NCBI RefSeq assembly: GCF_002760435.1
Contig: NZ_AUUU01000067.1
Coordinates: 1 to 64,000, forward strand
From: Clostridium sp. LS
GTDB lineage: Bacteria > Bacillota > Clostridia > Clostridiales > Clostridiaceae
Direction: 5' to 3'
DNA: 64,000 bases
The notes below the pieces were generated by a model. The model saw only the letters and a list, made by a program, of their open reading frames with translations. It was not told where the DNA came from and made no database searches. Made by a program: the position numbers and the translations under genes. Shown here piece by piece: positions 26,601 through 33,960 of the stretch; the stretch's first letter is position 1, and every line of letters begins with the position of its first letter.

Positions 26601-29460
26601 TAAGTTAGTTGAATCCGAAGAACGTGCCAAATATCGTGCAAGTGTACTGTTTGCTTATGGATTTTTTGGGCATGCATGGAGTGGGTCATGGCAGGATTTA
26701 CATCAATGGTTTGAGAAAACTATGGAAGAAGCAATAAAATATGGTGATCATTATCAAATTGGTTTAGCCGGCACTTTCATGTATACTTTTAAAGCAGACA
26801 CGAATTTGAAGTTATTAATAGAAAAAGCTATGAAACAAGTTCCTCTAATTATTAAGATAAATAACAAATACGCCTATTATATGTCTTTTTTATTTATTCA
26901 TAGGTGGCTCAATTATATTGGCCTTACTGATGGACAGTTTACTATGAATGTGTCAAGAGAAACCTATGAATTAAATGGTAGTGTTGGAGTTGTATGCAGT
27001 GAGGAAGAATGCCTAGAGTATCTGCAGCAAATTAACTCTTTATCTGGAATAGGCGTCTACTATAAGGAAAAGATGTATATTCATTATATATATGATGATT
27101 ATACAGGAGCAATGAAATATTTAAAAGAGTCAGATAAATATTTGAAGGAACATTCAGGTACTCCATATCTAGTAGAATGTAGAATGTGTAATTTCTTAGT
27201 TTTAGCCGCAAATATAAAAGAAATGGGCGCGAAAGAAGCTGTCAAGGTACGTCGAAGATTAAGGAGAGAATATAAATATATAAGATCCTGGGCAAAGTAT
27301 AATCCAGCAAATTTTCAACATTTACAATATATATTAGAGGCTGAGCTTGAACGTATTGACGGAAAAATATATAAGGCAGCTGAATTCTATGAATTAGCTA
27401 TACAAACAGCGGGTAGGAATGGATTTATTCGGGATGAAGCTCTAGCTAATGAATTGGCAGCCAAAATGTTTTTAGCTGCTGGTATGAATAAACAAGCTGC
27501 ATTTTATATGATGGAAGCTTTCAAGGGATACAAAGTATGGGGAGCAGACGCTAAGACTCGACATATTAAAGAAAAATATGGACATTTGCTTAACATTTCA
27601 GAAAGTGATGGAAAGGTATTGAAAACTTATGAAAGGGTTGAGTTAGAAGATATCGACTTGATGTCCATAATGAGTGCCTACCGTGCTATATCTAAAGAAG
27701 TACAGCTTCCTGACCTATTACGGCAGATTATGAAAATAGTGGTGGAAAATTCGGGAGCGCAAAAAGCATATATCCTTTTGAAATATGAACATGGGTGGAA
27801 TATAGAAGCCGAGTGGTTACAAGGAGAAGATGAAGTTAAAGTACTACACTCTGTGCCTTTGGAAGAAGCAGAGGGGGTATTAGCGGCTTCTGTTATAAAT
27901 TTTTGTATACGCACTGGGGAGTATGTGGTGCTGGCTGATGCTGCAAGACAAGGTAACTTTTACAAAGATCCTTATATTCTGAAAGCCCAAACTAAATCTC
28001 TGCTATGTATGCCAATTACAAATCAAGGTGTTTTGATTGGGATTTTATATATAGAAAATAATTTATCAAGGGATGTTTTTACTGATAATCATGTTGAGGT
28101 GCTGCAATTGCTGACAGCTCAGTTTTCAATTTCAATTAAAAATGTTCAATTATTTTCTAACTTGCTTGTTACTACTGAGGAATTGCATCGTTCTATGGAG
28201 GAATCCTTACGTTCTGAGATTGCTTTTCTTCAAGCTCAGATTAAGCCTCATTTTCTTTACAACGCTCTAAATACCATATCAGCTTTTTCGCTCGATGATC
28301 CAAAGATGACGAGAGATTTACTAGCAAATCTTAGCCAATACTTAAGGGGCAGCTTTGATTTTAAAAATAGGGATAAGCTTGTACATTTACATAAAGAGCT
28401 AGAATTGGTGGAAGCTTATTTGTTTATTGAGAAAGCACGATTTGGAAAAAGACTTCAGGTTGTTTATGATATTGATGATAATATAGATTGCATGCTGCCA
28501 CCCCTTGTTATTCAACCATTGGTAGAAAATTCGGTGCAACATGGACTGGCAGGTAGAAAGAATGGTGGAACAGTAAGAATTGCTGTTTACAGTAAAAATA
28601 GTTTTATTGTCATAAGTGTTGAAGATGATGGCGTAGGGATTCCAGAATCCCTTTATGGAAAGTTACTTTCTGATGAAGAAAGTAAGAGTGTTGCTTTAAA
28701 AAATATAAATCAGAGGCTCATAAGGCTATATGGCCATGGATTAGAAATAGAAAGAAGAGTAGGGGGAGGAGCCAAAATGGTAATACGTATTCCAATGGAA
28801 AGTAAGGGGATATCTTCGAAGCCTGATATTTCACTGGAAAACGCATATTTATATGATAACCTCAAGGAATTGGTTGATGAAAGAACACGTGAATTAAGAG
28901 AAGAAATTAACGAGCGTAAAAAAACGGAAAATTTATTATCAGAAATGGCTAATTATGATTATCTTACCAATCTTTCAAACAGAAGAAGGTTAGAAGAAGT
29001 ACTTGAGGAGTCTATTATAGCGGCAAAGCAAAATAAAAATAAAATATGTGTACTATTCGTCGATTTGGATGGATTCAAGGCAATCAATGATAAATATGGT
29101 CACGATAAAGGTGATGTTGTTTTAGTAACTGTTGCCCAAAGAATTTCAGAAGCTGTAAGAAGCTGTGACACGGTTTCAAGAATGGGTGGAGATGAATTTG
29201 TAATAATTTTGCAACGTGTTACCGGTATATCTAAAATAAAAGAAATTTGCCATGAAATTATTACATCAGTAGGAAAACCAATCTTACTTAATGAAGAAGG
29301 AATAGAAGTTGCAGTTACAACTAGTATAGGTGTATCCATATCACCATTTGATGGTGAAACTGCTGAGGAATTAATATCTAATGCTGATAAAGCTATGTAT
29401 ATTGCAAAAAAGAATGGTAAAAACAGGTTTGTTTTTTACTCGGAGGAATATGAATTGTAA
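23662..29460 (+). CDS. Giant multidomain sensor: kinase-like, AAA, GAF, LytS-type histidine kinase and GGDEF
   Basis: 1932 residues from ATG 23662, 5 nt after GGAGG. Residues 1-280: Ser/Thr kinase fold with DFG (Asp158), but the catalytic loop reads HKEINPGIF where active kinases have HRDxKPxN, so Asp is Glu and Asn is Ile; probably a pseudokinase. About 310-600: AAA/STAND ATPase, Walker A GYAGVGKT (339 onward), Walker B VFLDD. About 700-1310: helical repeats. 1340-1490: GAF. About 1515-1720: His_kinase (H-box AQIKPHFLYNALNT, His1530) and HATPase (PLVENSVQHG). Then a coiled coil and a GGDEF domain with intact MGGDEF (1842) and RxxD inhibitory site (RSCD). It resembles known kinase-ATPase-histidine kinase fusions plus a cyclase. 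Predicted cytoplasmic; no membrane helix is obvious. Confidence 0.9.
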   Translation: MDTIHMQGYENIETLYESRDTIVCRARNKQGEIRILKTIKDNYPSEEQLAQLEYEYSILNQLEGQGIIHVCELIKHYKGHIIVMENIDGIPLLNVPVFESIRNENKKLSTNKLMLILNIFIKMTEVIGKLHDKNLIHKEINPGIFLIKSDFSQVSILDFGLTKKINNSRKEFHNTEGIEVLLPYISPEQTGRMGRLIDYRTDFYSLGVSMYELITGKRPFTTNNMLEMIHSHIAKTPIAPHIVNLDIPKSVSEIIMKLMAKELEQRYQSAQGIIHDLRKCLEALVSSGAVGDFEVGMNDVSNKFQIPQKLYGRDRERGTLKQLYQQVAKGGSHMLLVGGYAGVGKTSIIQEIYRPVAEVGGFFASGKAEQLQINTPYFLFTQVAKELIRMLLQEPDFMLDQWKGRLLKALNDNGQLIIDLVPELESIIGTQPKVEELEPTENRNRFLNTFGNFFKVFAGQTHPLTVFLDDLQWCDLASMKFMEYLLALDDMESFIVVGCYRDNEVMEEHPLYNALNELRKSDKATTFIVKPLEEKSVSNIIMDTVHCHEVKAQSLAKIIHKKTKGNPFFVKNLLLHLYTNGFIRYSEEMHQWEWDDNEIQNIAISDNIVDFMINQILKLPQKTQNLLKVAALVGTTFNLEILADVENMDALEVAAGLKEAVDSEIIIPESDYYDIVSMIRLKDINIDFRFTHDRVQQACIELIQEEAQKQLHLKIGKSIKQNIPINMLKDHAMSIVCHLNEGLEEIKSLEERFETARLNLWACQKAKATSSFKLSLQYVSNGIRVLPDNAWTQDYELTFEIIKIYAECAYLNNEYALAEKQIEILMEHAKTPIDQAEIRLMQSIIYRFLGQFDKVTEYGILGLRLLGIRIPSVPGWHSVIKEMIIVKARLWGKNTETLLNAAPIKNDEIKLIIRIMGELYCISYNAGNINLFLFSILKGLNLTLSYGNSREAASIYCGYAVLLAVLGELQNSFKFNKLALKLVESEERAKYRASVLFAYGFFGHAWSGSWQDLHQWFEKTMEEAIKYGDHYQIGLAGTFMYTFKADTNLKLLIEKAMKQVPLIIKINNKYAYYMSFLFIHRWLNYIGLTDGQFTMNVSRETYELNGSVGVVCSEEECLEYLQQINSLSGIGVYYKEKMYIHYIYDDYTGAMKYLKESDKYLKEHSGTPYLVECRMCNFLVLAANIKEMGAKEAVKVRRRLRREYKYIRSWAKYNPANFQHLQYILEAELERIDGKIYKAAEFYELAIQTAGRNGFIRDEALANELAAKMFLAAGMNKQAAFYMMEAFKGYKVWGADAKTRHIKEKYGHLLNISESDGKVLKTYERVELEDIDLMSIMSAYRAISKEVQLPDLLRQIMKIVVENSGAQKAYILLKYEHGWNIEAEWLQGEDEVKVLHSVPLEEAEGVLAASVINFCIRTGEYVVLADAARQGNFYKDPYILKAQTKSLLCMPITNQGVLIGILYIENNLSRDVFTDNHVEVLQLLTAQFSISIKNVQLFSNLLVTTEELHRSMEESLRSEIAFLQAQIKPHFLYNALNTISAFSLDDPKMTRDLLANLSQYLRGSFDFKNRDKLVHLHKELELVEAYLFIEKARFGKRLQVVYDIDDNIDCMLPPLVIQPLVENSVQHGLAGRKNGGTVRIAVYSKNSFIVISVEDDGVGIPESLYGKLLSDEESKSVALKNINQRLIRLYGHGLEIERRVGGGAKMVIRIPMESKGISSKPDISLENAYLYDNLKELVDERTRELREEINERKKTENLLSEMANYDYLTNLSNRRRLEEVLEESIIAAKQNKNKICVLFVDLDGFKAINDKYGHDKGDVVLVTVAQRISEAVRSCDTVSRMGGDEFVIILQRVTGISKIKEICHEIITSVGKPILLNEEGIEVAVTTSIGVSISPFDGETAEELISNADKAMYIAKKNGKNRFVFYSEEYEL

Positions 29461-29495
29461 AAAAATTTTTTTCGTATATTAAAGCAGATTTTATC

Positions 29496-29550
29496 AAAAG
29501 GTTGATAAGTTCGGCAGAAATGCTGACTTTATCAGCCTTTTGCTTTTTTT
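29496..29550 (+). terminator. Long GAAA-capped terminator after the giant kinase
   Basis: A 21-bp stem with one mismatch, starting AAAAGG and ending CCTTTT, is capped by GAAA and followed by GCTTTTTTT. The same design recurs at 29889-29935. Confidence 0.85.
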
Positions 29551-29563
29551 ACCAGCACAATTT

Positions 29564-29596
29564 GTTCAAATTCGGTTCAAATTAGATGAGTAAAAT
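29564..29596 (+). promoter_or_regulatory. Promoter 1 with tandem 11-bp repeats, candidate SARP site
   Basis: GTTCAAATTCG (29564-29574) is directly followed by GTTCAAATTAG (29575-29585). TAAAAT at 29591-29596 is the likely -10, starting 16 nt after the second repeat starts. The repeats take the place of a -35. The same spacing occurs in promoter 2. This is the architecture of SARP-activated promoters and the only SARP-type regulator here is at 22478. Confidence 0.6.
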
Positions 29597-29630
29597 AGAG
29601 CATATAGGGTTAGGAAAGGAGAGATATTTT

Positions 29631-29852
29631 GTGAAGAAATTGGGTTCAGATTATTTTCATATAGATGAATTGTTGGAAAACATAGATTTGATTAGTAATC
29701 CTGAGGAATTACATCGTTCTGTGGAAGAAGCGCTGCGGTCGGAAATTGCTTTTTTGCAGGCTCAGATCAATCCACATTTTCTTTACAATGCAATAAATAC
29801 CATATATGCTTTTTCAATAGATGATCCTAAGATGACGAGGGATTTACTTTAA
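29631..29852 (+). CDS. 73-residue H-box miniprotein paralogous to the giant kinase
   Basis: From GTG 29631 (AAAGGAGAG upstream) the protein is an N-terminal segment of about 20 residues, then ELHRSVEEALRSEIAFLQAQ and NPHFLYNAINT, nearly the same as the phospho-acceptor region of the giant kinase (residues 1505-1560), and it stops right after MTRDLL. The shared region has many silent differences, so the copy is not recent. It lacks HATPase. It may be a relic of a second kinase gene with an internal deletion, or a functional H-box decoy or phosphotransfer piece. An in-frame ATG at 29586 overlaps the promoter and is rejected. Confidence 0.6.
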   Translation: MKKLGSDYFHIDELLENIDLISNPEELHRSVEEALRSEIAFLQAQINPHFLYNAINTIYAFSIDDPKMTRDLL

Positions 29853-29888
29853 AAAAATTTTTTGTTTGGATTAAGAGAATGTTAAAAG

Positions 29889-29935
29889 AAAAGCTTGTAA
29901 ATTTGGCGGAAACGTTGAATTTACAAGCTTTTTAG
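29889..29935 (+). terminator. GAAA-capped terminator after the miniprotein
   Basis: AAAAGCTTGTAAATT and AATTTACAAGCTTTTT with an inner GGCG-GAAA-CGTT cap. It repeats the layout of the terminator after the giant kinase, with different stem sequence. Confidence 0.82.
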
Positions 29936-29967
29936 CTATTTGTGACATTTTTTACCTAACTCCATTT

Positions 29968-30000
29968 GTTCAAATTCGGTTCAGATTCGATGTCTATAAT
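29968..30000 (+). promoter_or_regulatory. Promoter 2 with tandem 11-bp repeats, candidate SARP site
   Basis: GTTCAAATTCG (29968-29978) is followed by GTTCAGATTCG (29979-29989), then a perfect TATAAT at 29995-30000, again 16 nt from the second repeat's start. It should drive the surface-protein gene at 30177 with a leader of about 170 nt. The surrounding 22 nt match promoter 1 at nearly every base. Confidence 0.62.
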
Positions 30001-30176
30001 TATGTATATGAGGGGGAAGTCAGTATTGAATAAGGTAAATGCATTATAAGTATCTATGAAAAATTAAGAAATTTTAAAGAAATTGGAAGGTGATAAATAA
30101 GTAATAATTTTAGAAAAAGTATGAAAAAAGTATGAATAAATATTATTCAAAATGTTGAAATTAAGGAGGTATATTA

Positions 30177-32432
30177 ATGGGAAAATTTAAAATTAAGAAA
30201 AAGTTATTATCAATGGCGATTGTTTTATCTATGGGCGTTACTTTTTTAAGTCCAATTACAGCCCATGCATCAACACAAACATGGAAAGAAGTGGGAAATG
30301 CAGAAGTTTCAGCAGATCAGGCATGGTGCACATCAATAGCAAAAGACAGAAATGGTACTCTTTATGTTGCATATGGAGATAATGCATATGGCGGTAAATT
30401 AACAGTAAAGAAATATGATGGAGGTAATTGGGTAACGGTAGGAAGTGCAGGCGTTTCAGCATTTGGATTAAGTAGCGCATCAATAGCAATAGACAGCAAA
30501 GGAGCCATTTATGTTGCATGTGTTGAACAGTACAGTAACATATCAACTCCCTTAGTAGTAATGAAATACACTGATAGTACTGGTTGGGAAAGTGTAGATA
30601 ATACTGTAGGAAATGCAGAAGCTTCACAAGGTAATGCAGAATATGCATCGATAGCAATAGGTGCAGATGATATACCTTATATTGCATATTCGGATGATTA
30701 TATTACTAGCAATCCTGGTGGCGCAACAGTAAGAAAATACGATGGAAGTAATTGGGTGCTAGTAGGAAGCGCAGGATTTTCAACAGGTCAGGCCTTCTAT
30801 ACATCAATAGCAATAGACGGAAGTGGAACTCCTTATGTTGCATGTCAGGATTATGGAAATAGTGATAATGGCGCAACAGTAATGAAATACACAGATAGTA
30901 CTGGTTGGAAAGCAGTAGGAACAGAAGATTTTTCACAAGGTTATGCATCATACACATCAATAGCAATAGATGCTAGTGGAACCCCTTATATTGTATATTC
31001 TGATGGGGATAATTATTATGGAAATGGTAATGATGCCGCAGTAGTAATGAAATTTGATGGAAGTAGTTGGGTAGCAGTAGGGAATGCTGGAGCTTCAGGA
31101 GACAGAGCAAATGATCTATCAATAGCAATAGGTGCAAATGGAAAACCTTATTTTGAATATACTGATTCAGAAAGTATTCCATACGTAATGAAATACAATG
31201 GAACTGATTGGGTAAAGGTAGGAAATGCACCTGTTTCAGTAAATTCTGTATCGGACACATCAATGATAATAGGTTCCGATGGAAATCCTTATATTACATA
31301 TATAGATTATGGAAATAATCAAAAAGCTACAGTAATGACAATTGAAGAAGATAAGGAAATAACAAGTGTAGATTCATTAAATGATAAAACAGTAGCAAAT
31401 GGAACAGATAAAAATAGTATAGGATTACCAGAAACAGTAGACGTAACCTTAAGTAATGGAATAACAACAAGTGCAGCAGTAACATGGGATAATGGGAGTC
31501 CGGCATATGATGGAAATACTTCAAGAACATATAGATTTACGGGAACCTTGACCTTGCCAGATGGAGTATTAAATCCAAATAACTATACAGCAAGTATAAA
31601 TGTAATTGTACAAGCAAGTGGTGAATTACCACCTGTAAATGATGAAACAACACCAGCAGCAGTAAGAATTGAAGGAACACCAAAAGTTGGAGAAACTTTA
31701 ACAGCACAGCTTAAAGATGCAGGTGGAAATAATTATACAACAAGTGCGGCAGTAACATATGAATGGTATAGATTAGATAATTCAGATTCTGAATTTGTTA
31801 ATGCAATAGGAACAGGTAAAACATATAAATTAACTGGAAGTGATTTTTATAAATATATAGGTGTACGTGTTACATGTGGCGAATATTCATTTGAATATGT
31901 TATTGGAAGAATTTTAGCAGCAAGCAGCAGTTCAAGTCATCATCATCATTCAAGTACAACAGATACTACAACGAGTACAGAAACAAAGAAGGATGATAAT
32001 ACCATCAAAAAAACAGGATGGACACAAGATACCAATGATACAATGTATTATCTAAAAGATGATGGAAGCAAGACAATAGGTTGGAAACTAATAGATAATA
32101 AGTGGTATTTCTTTAATAATAAGACTGGTGCTATGGTAAGAGGCTGGTATAAGTCAGAACTTGGAGATTGGACTTATGATAAAAAAGATACAGTAGGACA
32201 ATGGTTCCATTTGGGTACTGATGGAAAAATGGATATAGGCTGGTTTAAAGATACTGATGGTACATGGTACTATTTATGTGATGGAAGAGATTACGGTGCT
32301 TTAGGATATATGGAAACAGGATGGAAGTACATAGATGGAAAATGGTATTTCTTGAAAGACAATGGAGCTATGGCAAGTGATACAGTAGTTGAGGGTTATA
32401 CTTTAGGAAGCGATGGAGCATTAGTTGAATAA
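30177..32432 (+). CDS. Secreted beta-propeller protein with Ig-like domains and cell-wall-binding repeats
   Basis: 751 residues with AAGGAGG upstream. Signal peptide at 1-31 (KIKKKLLSMAIVLSMG..., cleavage after AHA). Residues 34-395 hold seven repeats of 46-57 residues built on W..VG.A..S then SIAID..G.PY..Y and VMKY, which suggests a seven-bladed beta-propeller. Next are a Big_4-like domain (TVANGT...LPETVDVTLSNG), a second beta-sandwich (VRIEGTPKVGETLTAQ), a Ser/His linker (SSSSHHHHSS), and C-terminal CW_binding/choline-binding-type repeats (GWKLIDNKWYFFNNKTGAM, GWKYIDGKWYFLKDNGAM). Likely non-covalently held on the wall, with the propeller as ligand-binding part. Ligand unknown. Confidence 0.88.
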   Translation: MGKFKIKKKLLSMAIVLSMGVTFLSPITAHASTQTWKEVGNAEVSADQAWCTSIAKDRNGTLYVAYGDNAYGGKLTVKKYDGGNWVTVGSAGVSAFGLSSASIAIDSKGAIYVACVEQYSNISTPLVVMKYTDSTGWESVDNTVGNAEASQGNAEYASIAIGADDIPYIAYSDDYITSNPGGATVRKYDGSNWVLVGSAGFSTGQAFYTSIAIDGSGTPYVACQDYGNSDNGATVMKYTDSTGWKAVGTEDFSQGYASYTSIAIDASGTPYIVYSDGDNYYGNGNDAAVVMKFDGSSWVAVGNAGASGDRANDLSIAIGANGKPYFEYTDSESIPYVMKYNGTDWVKVGNAPVSVNSVSDTSMIIGSDGNPYITYIDYGNNQKATVMTIEEDKEITSVDSLNDKTVANGTDKNSIGLPETVDVTLSNGITTSAAVTWDNGSPAYDGNTSRTYRFTGTLTLPDGVLNPNNYTASINVIVQASGELPPVNDETTPAAVRIEGTPKVGETLTAQLKDAGGNNYTTSAAVTYEWYRLDNSDSEFVNAIGTGKTYKLTGSDFYKYIGVRVTCGEYSFEYVIGRILAASSSSSHHHHSSTTDTTTSTETKKDDNTIKKTGWTQDTNDTMYYLKDDGSKTIGWKLIDNKWYFFNNKTGAMVRGWYKSELGDWTYDKKDTVGQWFHLGTDGKMDIGWFKDTDGTWYYLCDGRDYGALGYMETGWKYIDGKWYFLKDNGAMASDTVVEGYTLGSDGALVE

Positions 32433-32484
32433 GAAGTAAAACTTAAATTTAAACTTAGTTATAGAAATTTATATAAAAATTTTG

Positions 32485-32523
32485 AAAATTGCACTAAATT
32501 AATCATTTAGTGTAATTTTTTAT
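32485..32523 (+). terminator. Terminator of the surface-protein gene
   Basis: AAAATTGCACTAAAT and ATTTAGTGTAATTTTT form a 15-bp stem with one G-T type pair and a 5-nt loop, followed by T residues. Confidence 0.82.
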
Positions 32524-32591
32524 TTTAAGGAAATAATTTATAGGCTATAATATTACTAGAGTTAATGTTAGATAAAGGTGAAGTGAAGCTT

Positions 32592-32793
32592 ATGTATAAA
32601 TTGAATCCCAAAGTAGATTTTGCATTTAAAAAGCTATTTGGAAGTGAAGAAAACAAAGGTATATTAATATCATTTATAAATTCAATATTAGAAGGAAAAA
32701 GAAATAGCTAAAAATTTATTAGATGCTTTAGATAATGAAACAATAGCTGTTAAGACTCGATTAACTATAGAAGAAATACAAAAATTAAGATAA
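32592..32793 (+). pseudogene. Rpn/PD-(D/E)XK transposase-family nuclease remnant
   Basis: MYKLNPKVDFAFKKLFGSEENKG is the standard start of Rpn-family (PDDEXK_2) recombination-promoting nucleases. After about 39 codons the frame stops, and a second frame (EIAKNLLDALDNETIAVKT... up to 32793) gives the family's C-terminal helix. The central catalytic part, over 200 codons, is deleted. Confidence 0.75.
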
Positions 32794-32933
32794 GAATAAC
32801 AAAGCAATGGAATTATTTTAACATTAATTATTTTAGGTTATAATATAGGAAACAATGAAGTACGAAGAATAGATGAATAAAAAAGGCTATAAAAATATAA
32901 TAGAAATATCTATAAATGAGGAGGCAGAATAAA

Positions 32934-33482
32934 ATGAATATTATTAAAGATTATATATATACAGAAGAAGAATTTGAAGAAATTCAGAATAACTTTAATG
33001 GTAAGGCCGAATTTGATAATGGTTCAATTTTTTTGAGCTCTAATACATCAATAGAACATAATAGAATAAAAAGAAAAATATTAACAAAGCTTGACATATT
33101 CCTTAATGGGTCAAAATGTGAACCTTTTGATGAGCAGATAGAGGTTATATTTAGAGATAAAGAAGAAGTATATAAGTATAAGCCAGATATTTTTGTAATG
33201 TGTGAAAATTCAACTAAAGAGGGAGAAAGTTTTACTTCAGTACCTAAAATTATATTTGAGGTAGTTTCAAGAAGTACATCCTCTCATGATTATATAACTA
33301 AACTTGCAGTATATCAAAAATTTAAGGTGCAAGAATATAATATAGTTGAACAAAATGGGAAGATCATACAATACTCTTTGGTAGATAATCAGTATATTAT
33401 ATCAGAGGTCTATAAGAATGATGATATATATGTAAGCTCAGTATTTAATAATTTTAAAATTAGTCTTAAAGAGATATACTAG
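32934..33482 (+). CDS. Uma2-family (DUF820) restriction-endonuclease-fold protein
   Basis: 182 residues from ATG 32934, which has GAGGAGG upstream; the earlier in-frame ATG at 32916 lies over the ribosome site. Core motifs of the PD-(D/E)XK fold are visible: the KPDIFVM strand (Asp) and KIIFEVVSRST with Glu, which replaces the usual (D/E)xK-like EVLSPST. The family is common and widely copied in cyanobacteria and clostridia, with a presumed nuclease fold; biological role not established. It sits beside another broken PD-(D/E)XK gene. Confidence 0.85.
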   Translation: MNIIKDYIYTEEEFEEIQNNFNGKAEFDNGSIFLSSNTSIEHNRIKRKILTKLDIFLNGSKCEPFDEQIEVIFRDKEEVYKYKPDIFVMCENSTKEGESFTSVPKIIFEVVSRSTSSHDYITKLAVYQKFKVQEYNIVEQNGKIIQYSLVDNQYIISEVYKNDDIYVSSVFNNFKISLKEIY

Positions 33483-33960
33483 ATTTATGCTTTTTACTCT
33501 GAAAAATACACTTTAAATTGTACAATAAGTTTTAAAGAGATAGGTGATTTAACTTATGTCATTTTTAAACAAGGCATTAGTGATATTGAAATAAGTAATA
33601 TATTTAAATTTTTATATAGTAATTGCTTGGAATGATATTAAAAAGAATAGAAAGAATAGTGATATTCACTTAAAAAATGCTCGCTGCTGTTAAGTAACGA
33701 GCATTTTTTTAGCTACAGCTATCTTAGTCACATTTTCTCTGTTAATTGGGCTCCGGATTTACGATAATAATTATTATCTTTTAGAAATGCTACTTAAATA
33801 TATAACAAATTTCCAATAAAAGTGATATAATTATCTAAAAAATATAATTAATACTATATTAGAGTATTAATTTAAATTTAAATTGTATATGTTTACAATT
33901 AACTGTTAGTATATTTAAGTATATTAAGTCTGATTGTAGGAAATGTTTATGGAGGTAGTT
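33483..33960. other. Intergenic stretch with one terminator
   Basis: Apart from the hairpin at 33672-33710, I see no gene. Short phase-broken codons follow the Uma2 gene (33540-33630) and could be decayed coding sequence. A region rich in TTTAAATTTAAATT precedes the next gene. Confidence 0.4.
33672..33710 (+). terminator. Strong intrinsic terminator
   Basis: AAAAAATGCTCG and CGAGCATTTTTTT form a perfect 12-bp stem with a T-tract, about 190 nt past the Uma2 gene. Confidence 0.82.

Noticed and set aside
29586-29630. ATG 29586 as start of the H-box miniprotein
   Set aside because: It overlaps the predicted -10 TAAAAT and would lie upstream of the transcript; GTG 29631 has a strong ribosome site.
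30256-31530. Several long minus-strand open frames opposite the surface-protein gene, rich in Leu and His
   Set aside because: They mirror the repetitive plus-strand coding sequence, have no ribosome sites and no domain pattern; the plus-strand product has a signal peptide and recognisable domains.
30177-32432. Long tandem DNA repeats that might be a repeat array
   Set aside because: The periodicity is at protein level (beta-propeller blades) with diverged DNA, not a CRISPR or satellite array.
33483-33640. Possible small gene after the Uma2 protein
   Set aside because: Frames are shorter than 15 codons from any ribosome site and interrupted.
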